Source: Psoroptes ovis (lineage: Eukaryota > Arthropoda > Arachnida > Sarcoptiformes > Psoroptidae). Taken from it: a DNA stretch of 64,000 nucleotides. How positions within the stretch are numbered: position 1 is the first letter of the stretch; every line of letters begins with the position of its first letter. Under the pieces are notes generated by a model. The model was given only the letters and a program-made list of their open reading frames with translations. It was not told the origin of the DNA and did no database searches. The stretch spans positions 1,364,001-1,428,000 of the forward strand of contig PQWQ01000005.1 of the NCBI GenBank assembly GCA_002943765.1, in the 5' to 3' direction. Made by a program: the position numbers and the translations under genes. Below are positions 34,590 through 47,900 of the stretch, in pieces.

Positions 34590-34894
34590 TTGTATATTTG
34601 TCTGATGATAATTTTAATGATTTTTATTGTTGTTCTTGTTGTTGTTGTTGTTTCTGGTGTTATTGTTATTGTACACATGTTACCATTATCATCATCATCA
34701 TCATTTATCATTGTTGGTACATTTTTGTCGTATTTCTTCAAGAAATTATTTTCTTCAGCACCAATGGTTTTGATTGTCCGGAAGCAGATTCGACTAAACA
34801 CAGGTCACACGAATATTCTGCACATTCTGATCACCGTCATTTGTTTTCTTGGATCATGAAGCATAAATACTTTACAAACCCATTAAATCTATGA
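34590..34894 (+). CDS. possible decayed secreted-protein exon
   Basis: Two overlapping plus-strand frames: one has a strong hydrophobic leader (MIILMIFIVVLVVVVVSG), the other continues as TNGFDCPEADSTKHRSHEYS and ends HKYFTNPLNL at 34894. FDCPE is how many peritrophin-type chitin-binding domains begin, but the later cysteines are absent. A frameshift between leader and body would make it a pseudogene. Weak. Confidence 0.18.
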
Positions 34895-37041
34895 ATAATT
34901 TCATCCATTTCAATGCATTCATAATCAAATTGCTAATAGCTCGAAGCTATACTCACCTTTTATGCCCATTTGGCTGGAAAATTATTCGTACAAATTATTC
35001 AAAGGCCCTTATTTAAAGGCGTCATTTGAAGCTAATTGAAATATCAATGATAGCTAGCTTATTGAATGATAGCTTGAAATTGAAATGCCTCTTATTAAAA
35101 AGCCTTAAAGGGTTGTTTAAGATGAAATTTTTTCATTTTTTTTTTTTTTTTGAAATTTTCATTTTTTAAAATTATTCATAATTCATTGTAAAAGTATTTA
35201 TCAGGATTATTCTTCAAACAAAACCAAAAACCCCCTTGAAAACTTGAATACTTGAATATTGGAAAATTCTTGATGATGGATGATATACATCTTCAAAAAT
35301 ATTCAAGAATTTTTCGAAAATTTTATGAATTTAAATTCTTTGATGTTCTTAGAAATAAAATTCTTAAATAGTCTTCAATGAATTATTAGGTATGATACCT
35401 CTCTTCGATATCGTCAAACATTTTTTTTTTGAATATTACCAGGAATCAAGGAATATTCTTGATCAAATTGAACATTTCGAGCATATCAACTTGAATATGC
35501 TTAATTATTGAAAATTGTCATAAACTTTTCGTACAACCTCCGATAATAATGTTATGATGTGATGTCATTATAATTAATTATTTATTTCATAATAATTATC
35601 ATGATTGCAAAGAATACGATAATAATAATAAAATCTTTGATTCCATCAAATAATTTCATTTGACAATGATTGCTCGATGTTTACATCGTTGACATTTTGT
35701 TTTTGGATTTATTTCAATAATTCAATTCATATAATTATTTGCTCAAATGAACAGGAATCGTTTTTGTCTGTGACTCATTGATGATGTTGTTGTTGTTGTT
35801 GTTGTTCGTTTCTTATTTTCGTTTCGGACCAAATCGACCATAAAACGATGATGATAATGTTGATGGTGATGATAATGGTGATGGCGATGATGATGATGAT
35901 GATGATGATGATGGTCATAGAATACTTTGACAGATAATGATATCTTTATTTGAAAATTATCAGGTTTCAAACAACAACAACAACAAATGACAAACAATGT
36001 GATGATGATGACAGTGCCAAATGATCAAATTATCAAGTATGATTGCAATCGTCTTCAAGCATCGTTGTTTATCTTCATGGTGTGTTTGTGTCTGGCTTAA
36101 TAATTGTCAAATGTCAAGAATTTCAAGCGAAAATGAAGAATTTTTCACAAGAATTTCACGATCATTTGTACAAAATATTACAGTTATTCAATGTAATCAT
36201 ATCAATCATGTCAATTGTTGTTGTTGTTGTTTCGTATTTGAATGGAAAAGTTTTCAAATGATTATGATTATATCTTCGAGTGAAATTATCGAATGATCAA
36301 AAGTCATTGTAGAGATAATATTCAGGAACATTTTCTTGGATCATTTTCGTTTCTTGGAAATTCCAAGGATTCTAAGGACTTCATGGGACGATTTTTAGGA
36401 AATTTTAGACAAGATTCTCGAAGAATTCTCCTGAAGAAATTCAACCATCACAGATTATCTTCGAGCCAATGTTTGATGTATGAATATTCAATATTAATTC
36501 ATTCAATATTTCTATGAATATTGAATAATCGATAATCAATCATACGATTAATCATCACTCGATCAATCATCGGTTTTGTTTTCAAGTCTTTTGTACTCGG
36601 ATCTGATCTTTCTTGTTCTATAATTTCATTCAAATGGACATTTTGATCGGAATTTTCAGGCCCATTGGGCCCACAGTAGTTCAATGGTCGACGTTCGATA
36701 ATCATCATTCAATGATATATGCATTGAATATTCTAAATTGTTGTTGAACGGAATTAATAATGTTTAATATTGCGAAATAGGTTCTAATAAGAACATAAAC
36801 ATTGATCATTGATCATGATGATCATGTAGATCATCAATCATTGACTTTTATTGTCGATATTCTTAGAAGAATTTCATTATTATTATTATTATTATTTAAT
36901 TACGATTCAAATAATTGTAATAACTGTCAATGATCCTGTTTGACTTATCGATTCGTTGCTGTTGTCGTCATTGATTCGGTCGTATTCGAAGTTGATCAAA
37001 CATGAATTCAATTCGAATCATTGATCCGAAGACTTTCGTAG

Positions 37042-37167
37042 ACTTTGTCTGGCCACAATCCTCGTCATGTCGAAGCATTAGGACGTAGACCACAAGAATT
37101 GAGCGCCGAAAAAACAGTGGTAGCATCCGAGGTGGCCATTTTCTTTGGCCAACTTCGAACATCTTGA
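37042..37167 (+). CDS. orphan terminal exon, unknown protein
   Basis: After an acceptor-like TTTCGTAG the plus strand reads 41 codons to a TGA: TLSGHNPRHVEALGRRPQEL then SAEKTVVASEVAIFFGQLRT and S. The codons are mixed and GC-rich relative to flanks, and the in-frame TAG immediately before fits a splice junction. No upstream partner exon or start codon was found within several kb. It may be the 3' exon of a gene with long introns, or a fossil. I do not recognise the family. Confidence 0.4.
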   Translation, partial: TLSGHNPRHVEALGRRPQELSAEKTVVASEVAIFFGQLRTS

Positions 37168-39815
37168 CATCATGGCCATTTTAATGGACCATTTTTTGAT
37201 GAAACTAATTATCATTGAACATAATGATTTTTTCATTATTTTTCTTTACTAAAATTACCATCATCAAAATACAACAAAAATATGAATATTAAAAATATGT
37301 CATTAAATGTTGATGATGATGATCATCATCATCATAAGACTTAATAAATAATCACCAAAAATGGAAACAATTGTTAATTTGAATTTGAATATTTTTAAAT
37401 AATCATTTGTAAATAAATTTCAAATAAACACAACAATAATATTTGACAGAACAATGGTCGTGAGGACCAATGATGTTCGCTGATGATGATTTCATCCTAA
37501 GATGTTCCGAAGCGATCATTGATTTAATTCCATTGTCCAAATCATTGACTGCTGCTGCTGCTGCTGTTCATCATTTCAGAAGCATCAATATTGAAGCTTA
37601 GCGTTCAATGACAGTTATGATGATGATCGCCATGACGAGGATCATGATCAAACTATTAATATTTATGATGACGATGATCATAATAATAATAATAACGATA
37701 ATAATTGATTATTATTAAAATTATTATTATTATAATCATAAATATTTATAAATTTGAAAAGCAATCGTGTGTTTCTCATTAACGAAATAATTGATTGAAA
37801 TTTTGTTGTTTCTGTTGTTTGTTTGTTTGTTAGTTTGCTCATTAAAATTACCATCCATGAACACATACACAGACACACATCTATTTACCATGTATTCGAT
37901 TCAATTCAAGATTCATTCATTCATTAATACCATCAATGAATTCATTCACCATTATCATCATCATTCACCAACGACGACGATGATGATGATAATGGTGTTT
38001 AATGTGTTTTAGATTCTCTTGTTTTTTGCTTTGTTTTTGTTTTTTTTGATTTTTCAACTTTTTTTTCGCTTAATTATTCATTATTTCTTGATATGAGTTG
38101 TGATAGTCTCTGATTCGTATTTTATTTATTTTGTTTTTCAAAATAATTCAAAGAAAACTTTAAGAAATCTTCGGAGATCTTTGAGCAAAAATCTTGAATA
38201 AATAAGTGCACATTGAGATGCTCAACACTGGCTTCAAAGATAATTGTTAATTGATTTGAATTTTAAATAGTTTTTTTTTTGGCGTAATGTTTTCTATGGC
38301 TTCTTCTTCTTCTTCTTCTTTTGGTTTGAACATCTTCGTTTGGTGAAACATTTTTTTGCGATAAAAGTTATTATTATTATTATTATTATCGCCTTTTGTG
38401 GCCATTAACATAATGATAATGATGATGATGATAATAATAATTATTGTTTGAGTTTAAAATAAGAACAGACATTCCAAATTCAACGATAATTCTCATTGAA
38501 TATAATGAAACGTAAACATATTGCATATTCAATGATGCATGAAAAATTTGATGGATACTTTTGTGTCTACAAATCGAATCTATGATAATCGTCCGTTACA
38601 AACAATCAAAGTACCAATCATTCATTTTTTTTGATGCGAATGATCTTGAATCTTAATTGATATTTATATCGTTGATGTTTTAGTCATAACAATGGTCTAC
38701 CATGATTGACCACAACAGTTTGATTACTTAATCAATTGGCCATTTTTTTGATGTTTTGATCAGTTTATTCATCCATCAATCACTGATGATAACAAATGGA
38801 GCATAATTACATGGTTTATATGATTTAACATGATTTACGATTAACCTTGATTTAATTGATTTCATTTTTCTGTTGCCAGCAAGTTATTGACCATTATTGA
38901 CACCTGAGAATTTGTGGAAAAATTTTTCCAAATTTCTTTGAAGACATTGAATTACTGATTCAATCATTCATTCCAAAACATTCAATTACGATGATACTAA
39001 ATATGGATCTTACAATAACAGCGGCAGCTACAACAACAACAACGACAATAAGACGATACATCACCTTTGATGCTGATCACATTGAAAGGAAGAAACTTTG
39101 AAGGAGTTCAGCGAATAAAGGAGTTAACAATTCATTCATTGTGTTCAAGATTCAAAGCATCTCTGCCTTAGGACGCTAATTGAGTGTATCATAGATGCTG
39201 CTGGAACAGCTTAAGCTGCCATCAGCTGTGGCCACCATTGTTTTAAATACAATCGTTGATCGTTGAATGTTTGTGTTGTTTGATTGATAGGGATTCATTT
39301 CATTACGTTCCATCGTAGAGAATTCGAAGCCCATTTAGGGTTTTCATTTTGATTCATGATGATCAGCTGTTGAATGATGGGTGTGAAACATTGAATTGAT
39401 TCAACAATGCAAAAAAGAGACATTGTCTTTGATGCTTAAAATTTGATGATAATTGAAAATGAATTCAGTTAATTTAGTTCAAAGTCAAAAAAAAAAACTC
39501 ATGAATTTCATTCGAAAAAACATATAAATTGACCATTTGAATTGTTGAAACTTCAAACTTTTAAATTTAACTTGAATGGTGTTCGGTGTGTTTGCCAAGT
39601 TTTGTTGATCCAAAATATTGAATGAATGAATTCATTGATTCATAAAGTTTTATCATCAGAAAAATTGATTTAATCTTGCCATTATTTTCACAGCCGATTT
39701 TCGAAACAATTAAATTAATTCATCCGTAGACAATTCGATCTTAATCAATTTAAATCAATTCAACTTTGATTCGATTCGAAATTCAAAAGTTTTCATCGAA
39801 GAAATAAAAAAAAAA
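37168..39815. other. gene-poor region upstream of cuticle gene
   Basis: A/T-rich with ATT/ATC microsatellites, a (CTG)n tract at about 37553-37567, and (TTC)n near 38303. A short ATG frame at 39004 (MDLTITAAATTTTTTIRRYI) ends after 32 residues and is not supported as a gene. Confidence 0.4.
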
Positions 39816-40711
39816 ATGAAATTATCGGTTCGTATGATTGTTTATTGTATTCATTGTTCAATGTTGTTATTGCTCAATGATGAAGTTCTGGTCTTATTCA
39901 GGTTCTTCGATCATTCTGATTTCGATTATTTGAATTTCTATTATTTTGATTTCCATTATTTGATTATCGTTTACCATTGATTTTCTTAAGACTTCTCAAA
40001 GACTTTTGAACACTTTTTTCTTTGAATTTCTTCTTCTTCTTCTTCTTCTTCTTCTTCGAACTCCTTTTATTGATTTATTTCCAAGTTTACTTTCAATTTT
40101 TTCAATGATTTTAATTTCAATTTGATTTACAGTTCTTAGCATCGATTGTTGGTAGTTTGATGGTGATGATGATGTCGCCATCGAACGAAATCAATGCATT
40201 CCCGATTGAACAACCGACACATTTTCTACCATATTCTTTTGGTTATCAAACAGCCGATGGACAATCAAGACAAGAACAAGGACAAAATGGTGTCGTAACT
40301 GGTTCATTTAGTTATACTGATGCTAATGGTGATCTAAGAAAAGTAAAATATACGGCCGATAAACATGGTTATCGACCTGAAGGTGATGTCGGTGTTGATC
40401 GGCGTACAGCTGAAGCTGCTGCTTCGATAGCTGCTTTAGCACCTAAATCACCAATACAACAATCATGGCAAGCACCAGCAACAGCATCGGCTCCAGTTGC
40501 TTATCAACCATATGATAGATTAATTGTTTCAGCACCAGTAATTACGCCAGCACCATTCCAAACATCATGGAATGATGATCATCATTATTCTTCACATCAA
40601 TCACCGCCATCATCATCAGTATCATTCATACCATCTAATCCACCAATTATTGGACCATCTGGTTATCAAGTTGATGCTCCATCACATAAAATTTGGGTCA
40701 AATATTTATGA
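39816..40711 (+). CDS. cuticle protein with Rebers-Riddiford chitin-binding domain
   Basis: Structural protein of the exoskeleton. Exon 1 is only 12 nt (39816-39827, MKLS); exon 2 is 40133-40711, giving 196 aa. A tiny first exon interrupting the signal peptide is typical of arthropod cuticle genes. The signal peptide is probably cut after A26. The RR chitin-binding consensus spans about residues 40-90: FGYQTADGQSRQEQGQNGVV then TGSFSYTDANGDLRKVKYTA and DKHGYRPEGD. After it comes an Ala-rich helix (RRTAEAAASIAALAPKSP) and a Pro/Ser/His-rich tail. The intron (305 nt) has a GTTCGT donor, as in paralogue A. Expected to be expressed by epidermis around moulting. Confidence 0.93.
40027..40056. repeat. 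(TTC)10 microsatellite in cuticle intron
   Basis: About ten perfect TTC units inside the single intron of the cuticle gene. Confidence 0.85.
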
Positions 40712-43700
40712 GCGCATAAGTGCTCATCCAATCGAATTAACCATTGTCAAATTGAACAATAGCTTCATAGCCAAATGATTAAATTCAATTACTTAAATTA
40801 AATTTTACATTAAATTACTTGAAATTGATTCAAAATATATATTCTTTCTTCTTCTTCTTCTTCAAAAAAAAAAAAAAAAAAAAAAAAATCTATCATTTGT
40901 AGCATCCATTTCCATTATCATTAATATTATTACTTCCATTGTTTCCATTATTATCATTGTTATTATTATTATTATTATTATTAATTGTATTTGATAAAAT
41001 AAAATAATGATAATGATAATAAATCAAATTTGAATCATATTCAATGTTTTCAATATCATCTCATTTAGTATAGCTCATTTAGTATAGCTCTATATCTATC
41101 TATCCATTTGAATGGCATTTGAAACAAACTGATTGAAATGTCAAAATATTTTTCATTCAAATTTCAAAATCAAAAGAAATCATTGAATTCGTTGAATTAA
41201 TTTAATGTGACGACGATCATTGATTAATTGGTCATAATTTATTATTTTATTATTTCAATTCAATATTTCAATGAAATTAATATTCCTCCATTGTCAAGCA
41301 GTTTCAACATTCACATTGATCAAATGAAACGAATCCATCGAAGTTTAGCCCAAGCAAATAGGCCGAATTGAACCAAGAAAATGATCATTACGATAATATC
41401 CGATCATTGCTTCAGTAAAGTAGTTTTGGATAAGAAAAAAAAAATGTCAAAAATTTTTCATTTCAAGAAATTTTCATTTTAATATTTTGCCAAAAAAAAA
41501 AAATTCTGTGACAAAGCCATAGGCAATTTTACATTTCATTTTCATTTATTCATTTATCCGAATAGCGAAAACAGAGCGACAAAATTGATGATCTTCGACA
41601 GATGAAGCGTAACGAAATGGAATTTTTTTACTTAGTAAAAAAAAATACGAAGTAATTGAAATGTACGAAAAATGCTGACGACTTGTTTACAGCTATTTAT
41701 GATCAGCGATTCTCAAACGACCGAATTCATCGCATATTCATTGATTTACGACGAATAATTACGACCGAATTGGCGAAGATTGATTGAACCCAAAAAAAAA
41801 AAAAAATTTGAGAACCAATCAATCCTTCGGATATATTTATTTATTCTGATTTATTATGTCACATGTATGCGTGTTTTTGTGTTGTTTGTGTTTATGTTTA
41901 TTCGATTTGTGTCAAGTCGGTAATAAACATCTTTCGACATTAATTTCTATACAATCAACTAAGCGAGAAAGAAAAAGGGAGCAAAATATCAGAGTCAAAA
42001 ATTGAAATCAAATAAACAAAATTCAGCCACTTGACAGTCGTAAGATTTTTATGAAAAAATGAATCAAACTGCCTTTGATTCAACTTGGCCTTATTGAAAA
42101 TGCCCGAGTCTCTCACGGGATGAGCAATTAAAGAACAAAAAGTTGATGACGTAAATATCCGTTTACAGACTGTTGAATGCTTCATAATATGAATTCAATT
42201 GAAATCAATGTATCTGGAAATTATTCATAAACAAATAAGCAAAAAAAACAAGAAAAAAAACTTGGAAAATAATCAAATTTTTATTCAAGAAAAAGAAAAC
42301 AAATACATAATTCGAGTTAAAATCGATGTACTTTCATAGAAGATATTTCTTATATGTAAGACACAATACGAGAATAATCAACAAGACAAGTACAACAAAG
42401 AATGATCAAAAACAATGGCAATTCTAGAATATATGACATCCTAATCATCATCATCATCATCATCGAGCAAAGCATAGATTGATGTATTCAAACACATCAG
42501 CTTATTTGAAATGCGTTTATTATTTGAAATAATTTAACAAAGATGATAATTTGATTCTTGTTTACTTCAATCAAATCAGAATTTTGTTTTGTTTTGTTTT
42601 TGTTTTAATTGCGATTGTTTTGATAAATCTGAGCAAATTCTTGCCATTTTATTGTCACTCAACAGTGAACATATTCATAATCAACACCAAGAAAATGATT
42701 ATCTGATGATAATTTCGAATCAAATTGAATCAATTATCTTCAATCAATCACCTCCAATTCACCACCACCCTTTCAAAGGTATGTCGAATCGTTCATCTTT
42801 GTTTGTTTCCGATTTGTTTAAATCAATGTGAAAATTCACCAGAATCAATCCGAATGTCAGGGATGATAGCCTGGTAACAAAGGCTATACATCTTGTTGTT
42901 TGTAAATGCATGTATTTGTCAAATCAAATTTAATTAGATTTATTTATTTTTTTCTAAAATTTGAATTATTTTGAACCATATTGATGATGGTGTTTACATC
43001 ATGGTGAATGAATGTGATGCTACACCAATCATCAATAGAATATTCATTGATTTAATTTGAATTTCAATTTGATTTCGATTCAAATTTGTTCAAATGAAAT
43101 TCAATCTGAATTTTACAAAAAAATTTAAATTAAATTTTATATGTAAATTTTTGTTTGAATCAAAGAATTTAATTTAATTGAATTCAGATTTTTTTTTTGA
43201 ATTTTGAAAAATCAAATCTTTTCGAAATCAAATCTTTTCAAGAATATGTAGGCGATATGTGTATGTTCCAATGAATTTGAGAGGAGCATTTAATTCAATT
43301 CATTTTGAGTTTTCATTCAATCCGATAGCATGAAATGATATTCTCTCCATTGAATTTTATCAACGAAAAATTTTCAATTTGAATTTGAAAAATTCATTTC
43401 AATGTAATGAATAAATGAACAAATTTCTAGTGAAACCCATTTTCAAATTTTTTGAAAGATTTAAAATTCAAATGTGTCAAGGTTGCATTTTTTGGAAAAA
43501 TTGTTCGCGAAGCATTCGACATATAATCGACAATCAACGTTTATCTTTTCATTCGATGCAATTATCAATTACAAATTACATGATAATGATGATTGAAGCG
43601 TGAAAATGAAAAATTCTTGAATCCATTATCAACAAAGAGAATATAATCATAATATGGAAGAGAATATCAGAGAAATATTCTGAGAAATTCAGGGAAATCA

Positions 43701-44178
43701 AAAGAATTTCGAAATGATTGGATGATGTAAAATCGTATTATCAATTCAATCCATTCCAATGTCGGATAATTTTGAGGAATTTTGGGCCTAGATTTACCTG
43801 TTTTTGATTCAAACATACGAATACAGCTCATGAAAAATAGGATGCCTTTGATTCACCTGATTATTTACTTTTACATTTGTTGAGAATTATCATTATTATC
43901 ATTATTATCATCATTATCATTATCATTAAATTAAAAACAAGAATTTGCACACACACACTCGCATACACCAGATGTTTTGGTAGCTGAATTCTTGAATTTT
44001 GACAGATTCTTGAAATAATTCTAATTTGTATTATTTGTATCCTCCTTCGTTATTCCATTTGATGCTCAAAAATTTAGTGCAAATTGACTTGGTGTGTTGC
44101 AAGAAAGATTCCTAAAAATAGAAAAAAAAAATGATCCGAATTAATTCTTGAAGCAAAATTCTTGAGAATTGGAATGAA
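40712..44178. other. intergenic
   Basis: A/T-rich, with A-run at about 40866-40887, (ATT)n near 40965 and (ATC)n at 42447-42463. A minus-strand 76-aa frame at 41955-42185 shows no domain. No gene supported. Confidence 0.45.
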
Positions 44179-44193
44179 CAACATCGAAAAGCT
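44179..44193. repeat. 5' target-site duplication of LINE
   Basis: CAACATCGAAAAGCT, repeated exactly at 44937-44951 on the other side of the retroelement fragment. Confidence 0.9.
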
Positions 44194-44936
44194 TAATCGT
44201 TGATCCAATCTTTTTTTATTGAGAGGATCGACGATGAGTTGAGATTTTGTACTAACTTTCACAGTTGTACTATTTTCACTGATGGTTCAAAGTCTGAGGA
44301 CCTGGTCGGGTGTTCTTTTGTCGTTTTCAATGATGAAAATTGCATCCCCAACGTGATTCAATGCTTCCGTATGGGCGCTGGCTGTTCAGTCTTCCAGGCT
44401 GAACTTTTAGCCATTCGCAACGCATTGGTATGGATCGTTGAGAATGATATTGTTGATGTTCAAATTATAACTGACTCTATGTCAGCGATTTGGGCTATAC
44501 ACAATATCTATTCGTATAATGAACTAGTGCAGGACATTTTTCGTGTCGTGTGCAACCATCGTGGCCATATTTGTCTGAAATGGACTAGGTCGCACTGCGG
44601 CAGCTTTGGTAATGATCTAGCTGATAGGTTTGCCAAGGTTGCTGCGGCCGACCTCTCGGATGTTTTTTACACCCGAGTGTCCATGATGACACTATGCCAA
44701 GCGTCGAAGTTGGACATACTGAATCTTTGGAATCAGAGATGGACGGAGACTGCTGATGGCCACACGACGAAACTGTTTTTTCCAACAGTTGGATCGCGAA
44801 TATCTATCAACTTTAGTCTCGATAGGGATTTGACAAGACTGCTGACAGGGCACGGCTGATGTGACCATACGACTAACACCCTTGTGATAACGGAACAAGG
44901 GTTATCTTGCTTGTTCTCCATCATCATCATCATCAT
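44194..44936 (+). mobile_element. 5'-truncated non-LTR retrotransposon (LINE)
   Basis: A 743-bp insertion bounded by a perfect 15-bp duplication. It carries only the C-terminal part of the pol ORF (RNase H), a roughly 60-nt 3' UTR and a (CAT)n tail (44919-44936) instead of poly(A). GC content is clearly higher than the host sequence. Truncation at the 5' end by incomplete reverse transcription is the usual LINE outcome (established). RNase H-bearing LINEs include the I, R1 and related groups; the exact clade is not determined. Confidence 0.9.
44200..44859 (+). pseudogene. RNase H domain of truncated LINE pol
   Basis: 219 codons open without a genuine ATG (the frame enters at TTG), as expected of a 5'-truncated copy. 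The RNase H catalytic tetrad is intact: D28 in FTDGSKSED, E68 in QAELLAIRNAL, D92 in IITDSMSAIWAI and D142 in the HCGSFGNDLADRFAK block (with H132). The frame ends LTRLLTGHG and a stop; in related elements a short cysteine motif usually follows GHG, so the very C-terminus is lost or absent. It is not expressed as a functional protein but the reading frame has no internal stop, indicating a recent insertion. Confidence 0.88.
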
Positions 44937-44951
44937 CAACATCGAAAAGCT
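44937..44951. repeat. 3' target-site duplication of LINE
   Basis: CAACATCGAAAAGCT immediately after the (CAT)n tail, identical to 44179-44193. Confidence 0.9.
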
Positions 44952-47900
44952 AAGATGAAATGAATAATAACAAAACCTAGAAAGTAGCAATTTCAAAATG
45001 ATAAACAGAGAAATGAAATCAAAGAATTCTTTGGTCTTTGGTCCTTGTTATGATGTTCATTTTGGACTATCAGAGCTTCAGAGCTTCTTAAGTTTGATAT
45101 CTTGTTGTCGTATTCTATTTTTCAGTTTTCCAAGATTTAATTCGAAGCAAACGAACAAAATGGCTGACAGCCATTTTGTTGTTTGCTCGATATAATATTA
45201 ATTCTTGGATGCAAATAACCAAATCATCAACAACCAAATAAACAAACATCATCACAAAAAATATCAACAAAAATGATGATTATTTGAATTGCATTGAATT
45301 GAATTTTAATTGCATTGCGAGAAGGCCAAAAAAAATTAATCTCAAAGTAAATTTATTATTCTTCATCGTCTTCATGTTATCATTATCATAATTCTCATCA
45401 TCATAATCATAATAACTTTGAATGTTGAATGAATATATAATTGAATCAAAGATTTTCAATTTCAGTCATTTTTTGCTGGCATTTTTCGTTGGCATTTTAC
45501 GATGGCATTTTCGCATAATCATTTTGTAATGATTAATTCATTGAATTATACAATTCTCATATATGAATCTCATTTTTTGAAAAAGTAAAAGATGCCCCGA
45601 TGGCAGTGAAACACTTGCAATAGTCAAAAATGTATGGTAAATGGCATTTCGGTAACGCAATTTTTGGCTTTAGCAAAAAATAAAAGTTGTCAAAAATTTC
45701 CAAGATTTTTTTTCTGTTCATAAAGACTCTAAGGACTTATTTTGTTTCATTTTTCATTTTTTCACTTTGATTTCAATTTTTTTTTTTTGCCAGCCAATTT
45801 AAAGCTAAGAATTTCGTGGATAAATTAAAGAATTTTCGGCAGAATTCGCAGAATTTTGCCCAACAGAATTCAGCTGAATTCTCGGCATAAATTACTTGAG
45901 AATAGAATCATAGTTGAAATTGCCACAATTTATTAAATAGTTTCTGGGGGAAATAAATTGTAAAATTGTTAAATTGATTCATTTGTTCTCCGATATGTGT
46001 TGGTGTGTGTTCAAAGGATTGAAAATGAAAAATGAATGAATTCATGAACATTTGAAAAATGAATTGCAATAATTTTTTTTCGGATGAATTTCAAATGAAT
46101 TTCAATTGAAATGATGTTTAAGTTGAAGTTTCAATTGAATCAAAATGAATGAATGAATGAATCAATTGTATGAATCATTATTATTATCATGAATTCTCAA
46201 ATTGAAATTCTTTTCGAAATACTTTTTCATATCGTCAGACAAGATATTGGAATTATTTGATTGATATACAATTAGAAAAAAATAATAATAGATTCATTGA
46301 TAATTTTGAAAAATTTTAAATGTGAATATTCATCGACGACAAAAGAAAGGATTCAAAGGATTGAATCATTCATTCAAAAATGAATGAATAGAAAAATTGC
46401 AAAGATTCCTGAAACAATCTTCCAAAAATTCAAGAATCCTGGAACAAAATCTCTTGGAATGAAAGAATATTTTATGAAATAATTCAAAAAATATTTGAAA
46501 TTATTGATGATGATGATGATGATGATAATACAATTGAAACGAAGATAATGATAATACTAATACAATAATAATGTTATAATGCCAATGATAATGATAACGA
46601 TAACAATGATAATGATGATTTCAAATTAAGAATAGAATTAAAACGATTTTTTGGATCCAAAAGTGAGTGAAATTTCACATATGTTACAATGTGGGGTTTC
46701 AATATTCGTTGAGCACTGCCGTTGAACACTGCTGTTGTTGTCCAAGAGGGTTCTCGTAATGCTGCAGTGGTGCAATTTGCATATCGTGCAAACACACACT
46801 TGCAAACATGCAAATGATATCGTTATTACAATTAAAAAAGAAAAATCGATGACGTCAACCAAAAACTAATCACGAAATACATACATACAAAATGACTAAA
46901 TAAAAACAAAATGAAATGATAATTTCAAATAAATTCTAACGATTAATTATCATAACATTATTATTATTATTATCACCACCATATGTGTGTGTGTGTTTGT
47001 GTGTGTTCACCAACCACACAACACAATACAACAATACAAATACAATTGACTAAATTCAATGAATTGACTAAATTTTGAATTGTATTGTTATGTAATCGAG
47101 TGAAGTGGAATGGAATGTAAATGAAACGAAGTAAAATTAAAATGTATCGACGCCCAAATTATTCAGGTAAATTTTAATTCATAATTTTTTTCGATTTTTG
47201 TTTTAATTCATTCATTCTATCGACTTATTTTGCATTCAAATCATTATCGATTCCATTCAAATCATTATCATTTGTCTATTCAATCGACTTATCGTGAATA
47301 AATCGTTAATAAATGATAATGATAATAACAAATATAAATATAAACAATACGTGTATTGTTTTAGTTTGATCGAAAAACAACAAAACAAAACAAAATGTTC
47401 ACAACGGAATTGGATTTTGGATTTTGATTTTGAATTGATAGATTTTGATTGATTAATTCATTTTCTATAATTATCAAGTTTGTTTTACCATGTTAAAAAT
47501 TCAATGTTTTACACCAAATGAATTGTTCTGTGTTGCTCATTCGCCGGCTCATTTCAATTGTCCAAATTTGAATTATGTGAATGAATGAATTAACAAAGAT
47601 ATTCTGGTTGAAATCATGGAGAAATATTTGGGAAAAAAATTCAAATCATTGATTCTGTTTGTGTCAAGTCTATGGAAACTCTTGTTCGACTAGAATTTCT
47701 TCCAAAGAACCAAGATTCTTTAGATTTTGTATTCCACCAAAATTTTTCAAGATTCGTATCTCGATTTTCAGGAACCGATCATCATGGAATTTATGTTTAT
47801 TTTTCAATTCTATAATAGAATTTCTATTTTTAAGAATTTCTCTTATTTCCTTAAAATTATGATACATGATACATGCATATAATATTACACATATGTTCAC

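Larger units (their letters stand above)
31818..37041. other. gene-poor region with weak coding islands
   Basis: 5.2 kb. Two CRE-like TGACGT(C/A) sites (about 32370 and 32660) and a short palindrome-rich patch (32895-32970, GCGCGATGGCGC and AGCAGCGCTAAATCGCTGC) lie upstream of the membrane protein gene. Coding-like islands include a plus-strand frame ending 33376 (MTPMTMGYPSNVQN) and those listed separately. A degenerate MITE end lies at about 35522-35544. No complete gene is supported. Confidence 0.35.

Noticed and set aside
41955..42185. 76-aa minus-strand ORF
   Set aside because: Reasonable codon mix but no domain, splice context or neighbouring exon.
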